Shown here one piece after another: positions 5,724 to 9,833 of a stretch of 9,833 nucleotides of DNA; the stretch's first letter is position 1, and each line of letters opens with the position of its first letter. The DNA is from JAMBLL01 sp036985935. Lineage in GTDB: Bacteria > Actinomycetota > Acidimicrobiia > Spongiisociales > UBA5794. The notes under the pieces were generated by a model that saw only the letters and a program-made list of their open reading frames with translations, made no database searches and was not told the origin of the DNA. Made by a program: the position numbers and the translations under genes. The DNA lies in contig BTQP01000064.1 of the NCBI GenBank assembly GCA_036985935.1, forward strand, positions 1 through 9,833, in the 5' to 3' direction.

Positions 5724-6910
5724 TGACTACGACTGACTCTCGCAACCGCGGTGTGTTCACGTCCTTGTTATTCGCAACGATGGGTGTCGGCACGTTCGTT
5801 GCATTGTCCATCGGAGTCATCGCCGTCGTGTTCATCGAAGATCTTGGGATCACGCGAGCACAACTCGGTCTCGTGTTCGCCGTCAACACCCTCGGCGCCG
5901 CTGCCGTGTCGCCGTTCTTCGGGCACCTGACTGATCGCATTGGTGGCCGTAGCGCCACTGTCGTCGTGACAGGAACAGCGGCGGTCGCGTTCCTCGTCCT
6001 CGGTATTGCTCCGTCGCTCGGTGTACTCGTGGTTGGATCGATGATCGGGGCGGTAGCCCAGGCGGGTTCCAATCCGGCAACGAACAAGCTGATTGCATTG
6101 GACATTCCAGCGGGCTCACGCGGGACAGTGACGGGGATAAAGCAGTCGGGCGTTCCAGCTTTCGTGTTCGTAGGAGGCCTGCTCGTTCCGACGATGGCCG
6201 TGATTTGGGGACGGGCGAGTGCGTACGTCGCCCTTGCCGCGTTCGCAGCATCCCTGGCGGTCTTTGCGTGGTGGTATCTGCCAGACGGCAGGGTGAAACC
6301 AACCGCATCGGTCACCCAAGGAACCGGGCGCCTTCCGAGAGACATTTGGTGGATCACGGCATATGGGTTCATCCTCGGCTTCAGCGGGTCGGCAACTGTT
6401 CTGTATGCACTCTTTACGACGGAGAGTCTCGGGCAGTCCGTTGTCATGGGAGGTGCCGTCGCGGCCGTCGTAGGTCTCGTCGCCATGCCTTCGAGGATCC
6501 TGTGGGCTCGCTACGCGGAGCGGCACCACGCCTATCGGTTCCCCCTGCTCGTTATCGCCGTTATCGCAGTAGCCGCATCAGTCGTCCTGGTCGGCGCCGA
6601 CTCTGGCCCGTGGTGGTTGATCTGGGTTGCCGCGCTGCTCACCGGTGCAGGACCATCGGCATGGAACGCGGTTGGTATGGTCGCCCTGATCGTCATAGCG
6701 GGGCCCGAGACAGCTGGACGTGCCTCAGGAGTCGTGCTCTCCGGGTTCCTTGTCGGCCTCGGCATCGGACCACCGCTGTTCGGTTGGATCGTTGACACAA
6801 CGGGTGACTACACCGGCGCATGGATTGTTGCATTGGTTGCGTCAATCGCAGGACTCGTGACAGTGCTTCTTTGGACACCGCAGGAGCAATCTCCTCAGAC
6901 AGTGCCGTAG
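5723..6910 (+). CDS. Major facilitator superfamily (MFS) transporter
   Basis: A complete 395-residue, 12-helix MFS permease. The superfamily's motif A is present in the loop between helices 2 and 3 as GHLTDRIGGR (67-76). The helix-4/5 segment contains GSRGTVTGIKQSGVP, a pattern seen in many prokaryotic drug, organic-acid and cyanate-type MFS carriers. A polar central loop (PDGRVKPTASVTQGTGRLPR) separates the two six-helix halves. The short hydrophilic tail ends in TPQEQSPQTVP. The substrate cannot be assigned. It lies 38 nt after the TauE/SafE gene on the same strand, so transport of a sulfonate or sulfur amino acid is possible. The adjacent drug-responsive regulator instead allows multidrug efflux, although that gene is convergent, not divergent. 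Its last 16 bp overlap the regulator gene. Confidence 0.85.
   Translation: MTTTDSRNRGVFTSLLFATMGVGTFVALSIGVIAVVFIEDLGITRAQLGLVFAVNTLGAAAVSPFFGHLTDRIGGRSATVVVTGTAAVAFLVLGIAPSLGVLVVGSMIGAVAQAGSNPATNKLIALDIPAGSRGTVTGIKQSGVPAFVFVGGLLVPTMAVIWGRASAYVALAAFAASLAVFAWWYLPDGRVKPTASVTQGTGRLPRDIWWITAYGFILGFSGSATVLYALFTTESLGQSVVMGGAVAAVVGLVAMPSRILWARYAERHHAYRFPLLVIAVIAVAASVVLVGADSGPWWLIWVAALLTGAGPSAWNAVGMVALIVIAGPETAGRASGVVLSGFLVGLGIGPPLFGWIVDTTGDYTGAWIVALVASIAGLVTVLLWTPQEQSPQTVP
6882..6895. repeat. Small hairpin in the MFS / regulator tail overlap
   Basis: AGGAG and CTCCT form a 5-bp stem with a 4-nt loop (CAAT). It straddles the end of the regulator gene and the last codons of the MFS gene. It is short and lacks a T-tract, so it is at best a weak contributor to bidirectional termination. 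Confidence 0.3.
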
Positions 6911-7311
6911 GCAGCCGCTATCGCCGCGGAGAGGTAGTCGGCAAGACCCTCGCCGGACGAATCGATGTTCTCCTTGAACCTCGGGTCGGCTGCATACATC
7001 TGCCCAAGACCCTGGTGGGTCTCAGGCGAGCAGTCGTAGTACCAGCGTGAGATGTGCGATCTGTGGTCATCGACGAGAGAACGAACCTGAGGCGCATCGC
7101 TGGATACACCATCGTCCATGAGCTTGACGAATCCGTTGTAGATCTCCTCGATCTCGGCTCGGATAGTCTCCCAGTCAGCCTCGTCGTACGAGTTGGTACG
7201 ACGAATCGACTCTCGGTACGTGCTCGTATCGCCCCATCTGCTCTCCGCCTCCTCAACGTATTTCGAAGGCTCGAAACCGTCGAATACGCTGAGCTTGTCA
7301 TTGGTTGTCAT
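6895..7311 (-). CDS. TipAS-like short form from an internal start of the regulator gene
   Basis: An ATG at 7311 lies in frame within the regulator gene, preceded by GGAG with 5-nt spacing (7320-7317). That is one of the best ribosome-binding sites in the window. Just upstream are four AAC codons, an unstructured A-rich stretch. Translation from here gives a 138-residue protein that is exactly the ligand-binding half (MTTNDKLSVFDGFEP onward), with no DNA-binding domain. Streptomyces lividans tipA makes a comparable 144-residue TipAS from an internal start, which acts as an abundant drug-sequestering protein. Production here is inferred from the sequence. Confidence 0.6.
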   Translation of the reverse strand: MTTNDKLSVFDGFEPSKYVEEAESRWGDTSTYRESIRRTNSYDEADWETIRAEIEEIYNGFVKLMDDGVSSDAPQVRSLVDDHRSHISRWYYDCSPETHQGLGQMYAADPRFKENIDSSGEGLADYLSAAIAAAYGTV

Positions 7312-7647
7312 GGTTTCTCCGTTGTTGTTGTTCTTCGTGAGCGAGCGAGAGAGGTTCGCCGCGATATTTTCGAGGCGTGCGATCTGGCCGAACACCCGAT
7401 CACGGGCGAGCCGTAGAACGCTGTCGACGTCGCCGTCGATAGCGTCGACCGTTTCTTCCAGGCTGAGTCCGAGCTCGCGGTAGGTCAGAATCGTGCGCAG
7501 ACGTTCGACGCCAGCCTCGTCGTAGAGCCGGTAACCACCGGGTGTTCGTGAGGAGGGCTCGAGCAGACCGATCTCGTCATAGTGGTGCAAGGTTCTCACG
7601 GTGATCCCCGCCATAGACGCAAGTTCACCGACCGTATGTGTCGTCAT
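6895..7647 (-). CDS. TipA-like MerR-family transcriptional regulator (long form)
   Basis: A 250-residue MerR activator with the two-part structure of Streptomyces TipAL (about 253 residues). Residues 1-70 are the winged helix-turn-helix: TVGELASMAGITVRTLHHYD, then GLLEPSSRTPGGYRLY and the LSLEET helix start. A dimerisation coiled coil spans about 75-105. A KNNNN linker precedes residue 113. The C-terminal half (113-250) is a TipAS-type, globin-like ligand domain ending with DCSPETHQGLGQMYAADPRF. Cys206 lies where TipA's thiopeptide-binding Cys is expected, as I recall it; no alignment was run. TipA binds thiopeptides such as thiostrepton and then activates its own promoter. The ATG at 7647 was preferred over an upstream GTG because the protein then opens at the usual MerR N-terminus and the ATG sits at the predicted transcription start. 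A MerR-type operator lies directly upstream, so autoregulation is likely. Confidence 0.9.
   Translation of the reverse strand: MTTHTVGELASMAGITVRTLHHYDEIGLLEPSSRTPGGYRLYDEAGVERLRTILTYRELGLSLEETVDAIDGDVDSVLRLARDRVFGQIARLENIAANLSRSLTKNNNNGETMTTNDKLSVFDGFEPSKYVEEAESRWGDTSTYRESIRRTNSYDEADWETIRAEIEEIYNGFVKLMDDGVSSDAPQVRSLVDDHRSHISRWYYDCSPETHQGLGQMYAADPRFKENIDSSGEGLADYLSAAIAAAYGTV
7312..7320 (-). promoter_or_regulatory. Internal ribosome-binding site for the TipAS-like form
   Basis: On the minus strand the sequence reads GGAGAAACC immediately before an ATG, a near-ideal Shine-Dalgarno inside a coding sequence. The long form itself has no Shine-Dalgarno, so the strong site seems dedicated to the short product. 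The (GTT)4 run at 7321-7332 encodes the Asn linker just upstream. Confidence 0.65.
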
Positions 7648-7684
7648 ATCACAAGGGTAAACCCTCACGTAACGTGAGGGTCAA
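7647..7684 (-). promoter_or_regulatory. MerR-type promoter of the TipA-like regulator, 19-bp spacer, leaderless
   Basis: On the minus strand, TTGACC (7684-7679, five of six matches to the -35 consensus) is followed by exactly 19 bp and then TACCCT (7659-7654, TANNNT). The over-long 19-bp spacer is the hallmark of promoters activated by MerR proteins, which twist the DNA to realign the boxes. TACCCT ends 6 nt before the ATG, so the mRNA should start at or next to the start codon. Confidence 0.8.
7661..7681. promoter_or_regulatory. Perfect palindromic operator for the TipA-like regulator
   Basis: The arms ACCCTCACGT (7661-7670) and ACGTGAGGGT (7672-7681) are perfectly complementary over 10 bp around one central base. 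The palindrome fills most of the space between the -35 and -10 boxes, where MerR dimers bind. A similar CTCACGT...ACGTGAG core is, as I recall, characteristic of TipA-type promoters. No second complete copy was seen in the window. Confidence 0.85.
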
Positions 7685-7726
7685 GCCGTTTCTCAATACT
7701 CTTTGTGACGACGGTCGTACCGATGG

Positions 7727-9325
7727 CTACGCCGTAGGTGGCTGATCGCCGGATGATCCAGCAATCCAGACCCATCCGAACGGAGGCAGCGTTGTCGACG
7801 CATCGGCGACCAACGCGTTGCCCGCGATCATCGACCCGGCGACGGCGGCGACGATCTGCGTTTCGGATGAGAAATTGGCAAGCACGGTGATGTCGCCTCT
7901 CGAGAACGAAAGCACATGGGGGTTCTGTGACCCCCACAGGGAGAACGGTGCCGTACCGAACTGCGGTGGCCGCGTGTGGATGAGGGTGCGCAACCATGAG
8001 AGCAGCGAAGTTGCGTCTTCGCGTTGGTCTCGGACATTCACCCTGGGAGGCCCGTACACGTCATCGTCGATCACAGGAAGATAGAAGTCGGAAGCTTGTG
8101 CTTTGGACCAGCCAGCCGAAGGTGTCGCATCCCATTGCATGGGTGTGCGCACGCCGTCGCGGTCGGCGAGGGAATAGTTATCACCCATCCCGATCTCGTC
8201 TCCGTAGTACAGAACCGGGGAGCCTGGAAGGGAGAGCAGCACCGCATGGAGCAACTCGACCTTGCGCCGATCTCCCGCGAGCAGTGGCGAGAGACGCCTC
8301 CGGATACCGATGTTCTTTCTCATTCGATCGTCGGGTGCGTACGCCTCATAGAGCGCTGCCCGATCGACCTCGGTCACCATTTCGAGAGTCAGCTCGTCGT
8401 GGTTGCGCAGGAAAACCATCCACTGGCAACCTCTCGGGATCTCGGGTAGATCTGCAAGGGATTCCGCCAACGGCCCCACGTAGCCTGATGCGGCTGCAAG
8501 AAACATCCGCGGCATGATCGGGAAGTTGAACGCCATGTGACACTCGTCCCCGTCGCCGAAGTAGGCGAGCAAGTCCTCTGGCCTCTGATTCGCTTCTGCG
8601 ATGAGCACAGTGCCGGGGTAGTCCGTGTCGACCATGGCTCTGATGTCTTTGAGGAATGCGTGTGTTGCGGGCAGATTCTCGCAGTTCGTCCCCTCACGTT
8701 CGTAGAGGTACGGCACCGCGTCGAGTCGTAGCCCATCGAGACCGAGATCCAACCAGAACCGCATGGCGTCCATCATCGCTTCTCGCACGCCCGGGTGTTC
8801 ATAGTTGAGGTCAGGTTGGTGGTCGAAGAAGCGATGCCAGTAGTACTGACCTGCCACGTCGTCCCAGGCCCAGTTCGAGCTGTGCGTATCGACGAATATC
8901 ACCCGCGCCTCGGCGTACGTGGAGGGGTCGTCGGTCCAGACGTACCAGTCCCGCTTTTCTGAGCCCGGCTGTCTCGCCTCCTGGAACCAGGGATGTCGAT
9001 CAGATGAGTGATTGAGAATGAAATCGGCGATCACGCGAATGCCACGTTGATGGGCCTGGTCGATCAACGCGCGAAAGTCCTCGAGGTCGCCGAAATCAGA
9101 CCTGACGTTTGCAAAGTCCGACACGTCGTAGCCACCGTCGCGCATCGGTGATGGAAAGATCGGAAGGATCCAGATCGCTGAAATACCCAGCCAATGCAGG
9201 TAGTCGAGACGTTCTGTGAGGCCGCGGAGGTCACCGATTCCGTCGCCGGAGCTGTCAGAGAAGGAGTGGATGGCTACTTCGTAAAAGACCGCGGTGCGAT
9301 ACCACGGTGCTTCCATGCTCGTCAC
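7727..9325 (-). CDS. treS: Trehalose synthase / maltose alpha-D-glucosyltransferase
   Basis: A 532-residue cytoplasmic GH13 enzyme that interconverts maltose and trehalose by intramolecular transglucosylation. The start WYRTAVFYEV, SDSSGDGIGDLRGL (23-36) and GYDVSDF are typical of TreS. The catalytic triad is visible: nucleophile Asp202 in GLRLDAVPY, acid/base Glu244 in LIAEANQRPED, and transition-state Asp310 in FLRNHDELT. The stretch AYFGDGDECHMAFNFPIMPR (254-273) separates it from oligo-1,6-glucosidases. It is somewhat shorter than many TreS proteins (about 570-600), with a compact C-terminal beta domain and no fused maltokinase. The GTG start at 9325 overlaps the upstream gene's TGA as GTGA, indicating translational coupling; an ATG at 9316 is an alternative start. 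TreS often feeds maltokinase and GlgE in alpha-glucan synthesis, but neither gene is in the window. Confidence 0.95.
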   Translation of the reverse strand: MTSMEAPWYRTAVFYEVAIHSFSDSSGDGIGDLRGLTERLDYLHWLGISAIWILPIFPSPMRDGGYDVSDFANVRSDFGDLEDFRALIDQAHQRGIRVIADFILNHSSDRHPWFQEARQPGSEKRDWYVWTDDPSTYAEARVIFVDTHSSNWAWDDVAGQYYWHRFFDHQPDLNYEHPGVREAMMDAMRFWLDLGLDGLRLDAVPYLYEREGTNCENLPATHAFLKDIRAMVDTDYPGTVLIAEANQRPEDLLAYFGDGDECHMAFNFPIMPRMFLAAASGYVGPLAESLADLPEIPRGCQWMVFLRNHDELTLEMVTEVDRAALYEAYAPDDRMRKNIGIRRRLSPLLAGDRRKVELLHAVLLSLPGSPVLYYGDEIGMGDNYSLADRDGVRTPMQWDATPSAGWSKAQASDFYLPVIDDDVYGPPRVNVRDQREDATSLLSWLRTLIHTRPPQFGTAPFSLWGSQNPHVLSFSRGDITVLANFSSETQIVAAVAGSMIAGNALVADASTTLPPFGWVWIAGSSGDQPPTA

Positions 9326-9774
9326 GAGCGTCGAAGGAGCCTATTCAAGACGAACAGTGTGGTGGCGCCGCACACACCGACGATCGCTGCTGTTCGAGCG
9401 TCGATCCCGACTTTCGGGTTGCCCTCGATCGTCCCTGCGAGCAGGATTCCTATACGGCTTCCTCTGTCGGCCCGGACGGTGTCGGCGACGGCGATCGCGA
9501 CTCCGGCCGAATTGAGTTGCACGGTGTCCGCGCTGACCAATACCGCTGCGCTGGAATCGAGGCTCGCTGTTTCCGTCGAGACCGAAACAGCTCCACCCTG
9601 AGTGATCGCAAACGACTTGGTCTCAACGACCTGTGCACCGCCCTGGGTGATCGAGACGGAATCTGCCTGGATCAGGGCAGCGCCTCCCTGCGAGATCTCG
9701 ACGGTTTCCGCCCGAACTTCTTCGAGTACCTCGTACTCGCCTGAACCGTTGGTGTTGGCAGTGTCGTGTTCCAT
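9322..9774 (-). CDS. Small membrane-anchored protein with six 15-residue repeats
   Basis: A 150-residue protein. An acidic N-terminus (1-21) is followed by six perfectly phased 15-residue repeats (22-111), then LLAGTIEGNPKVGIDARTA and a C-terminal hydrophobic helix (about 129-147) ending in RR. The first three repeats share (I)xQGGA at the same phase: SQGG at 28-31, TQGG at 43-46 and TQGG at 58-61. Later repeats drift to DSSA, NSAG and DRGS. Alternating hydrophobic residues with a Gly/Asn/Ser turn per repeat suggest a beta-solenoid or stacked beta-sheet rod. There is no N-terminal signal peptide, so it is probably tail-anchored with the rod in the cytoplasm, though topology is unproven. The start is the ATG at 9774, next to a -10 box; an open frame continues upstream to a GTG at 9831. 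Its TGA overlaps the treS GTG. I know of no assigned function. Confidence 0.75.
   Translation of the reverse strand: MEHDTANTNGSGEYEVLEEVRAETVEISQGGAALIQADSVSITQGGAQVVETKSFAITQGGAVSVSTETASLDSSAAVLVSADTVQLNSAGVAIAVADTVRADRGSRIGILLAGTIEGNPKVGIDARTAAIVGVCGATTLFVLNRLLRRS
9442..9711 (-). repeat. Six tandem 45-bp coding repeats
   Basis: The DNA behind the 15-residue repeats has a 45-bp period. The QGGA-type turn recurs as CAGGGAGG, CAGGGCGG and CAGGGTGG in the first three units read on the minus strand. The later units are much more diverged, so these are old duplications rather than a recent expansion. Confidence 0.75.
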
Positions 9775-9786
9775 GCTGTAACAGTA
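9774..9786 (-). promoter_or_regulatory. Predicted leaderless promoter of the repeat protein / treS operon
   Basis: On the minus strand TACTGT (9786-9781) ends 6 nt before the ATG at 9774, the same geometry as the other leaderless candidates here. No good -35 box is visible. No Shine-Dalgarno precedes the ATG. This would be the only promoter seen for treS. Confidence 0.4.
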
Positions 9787-9833
9787 GCTTCGAGCGGAAT
9801 GGTCGGGTTCGTCTGTCGCCGCTTTCAACACAG

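Noticed and set aside
8691..8700. CCCTCACGTT, an exact 10-nt match to part of the TipA-like operator, inside treS.
   Set aside because: Only a half-site. The following bases do not complete the palindrome, there is no promoter context, and it encodes conserved TreS residues.
9442..9711. 45-bp periodic repeats considered as a CRISPR-like or noncoding repeat array.
   Set aside because: The period is a multiple of three, the units are diverged at the DNA level but phased in the protein, and there are no unique spacers between identical repeats.
9775..9831. Upstream extension of the repeat protein to a GTG at 9831.
   Set aside because: The added residues look random and overlap the -10-like box. 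The ATG at 9774 fits the leaderless pattern seen elsewhere. The window ends just beyond, so this cannot be fully excluded.

Overview
The window looks like chromosomal DNA from a GC-rich actinobacterium. An LppM-type lipoprotein, a TipA-type MerR regulator, a TreS trehalose synthase and several apparently leaderless promoters (a TANNNT-like -10 box 6-7 nt before the ATG) all point that way, and Acidimicrobiia or a relative is my best guess. The genus is not determinable by eye. No rRNA, tRNA, CRISPR array, transposase or phage gene is visible. Coding density is very high, and no gene-free stretch exceeds about 120 bases.

Layout, left to right. (1) 55-2231, plus strand: a two-gene membrane operon with an AI-2E-family permease and, 2 nt later, a CvpA-type membrane protein fused to a degenerate CAP/SCP domain. 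(2) 2213-2995, minus: an LppM-like lipoprotein with a C-terminal membrane helix, convergent with and overlapping the CvpA-CAP gene by 19 bp. (3) 3063-3791, plus: an unrecognised 242-residue protein, divergent from the lipoprotein. (4) 3906-5684, plus: a PLP enzyme of the D-cysteine desulfhydrase / L-cysteate sulfo-lyase / ACC deaminase family, followed after 12 nt by a TauE/SafE-family exporter. Together they resemble a CuyA-CuyZ desulfonation and sulfite-export pair. (5) 5723-6910, plus: an MFS transporter with its own promoter. (6) 6895-7647, minus: a TipA-like MerR regulator overlapping the MFS gene tail-to-tail by 16 bp. It has a classic MerR promoter (19-bp spacer filled by a perfect palindrome) and a strong internal ribosome-binding site that should yield a TipAS-like short form. 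(7) 7727-9774, minus: an operon of a small membrane-anchored protein with six perfect 15-residue repeats, then treS, joined by a GTGA start/stop overlap.

How the genes fit together. Segment 4 can release sulfite (or sulfide) plus ammonia and pyruvate from a sulfur amino acid or sulfonate and export the sulfur anion. Segment 7 interconverts maltose and trehalose, but the usual maltokinase and GlgE partners are not in the window. Segment 6 is a drug-sensing autoregulator whose target, as far as the window shows, is its own promoter.

The observations most worth following up are the TipA-type two-product gene with its operator, the repeat protein coupled to treS, the cysteate-lyase-like module, two abutting perfect palindromes inside the CvpA-CAP coding sequence, and the CvpA-CAP fusion. 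I did not find an unmistakable wholly new system.
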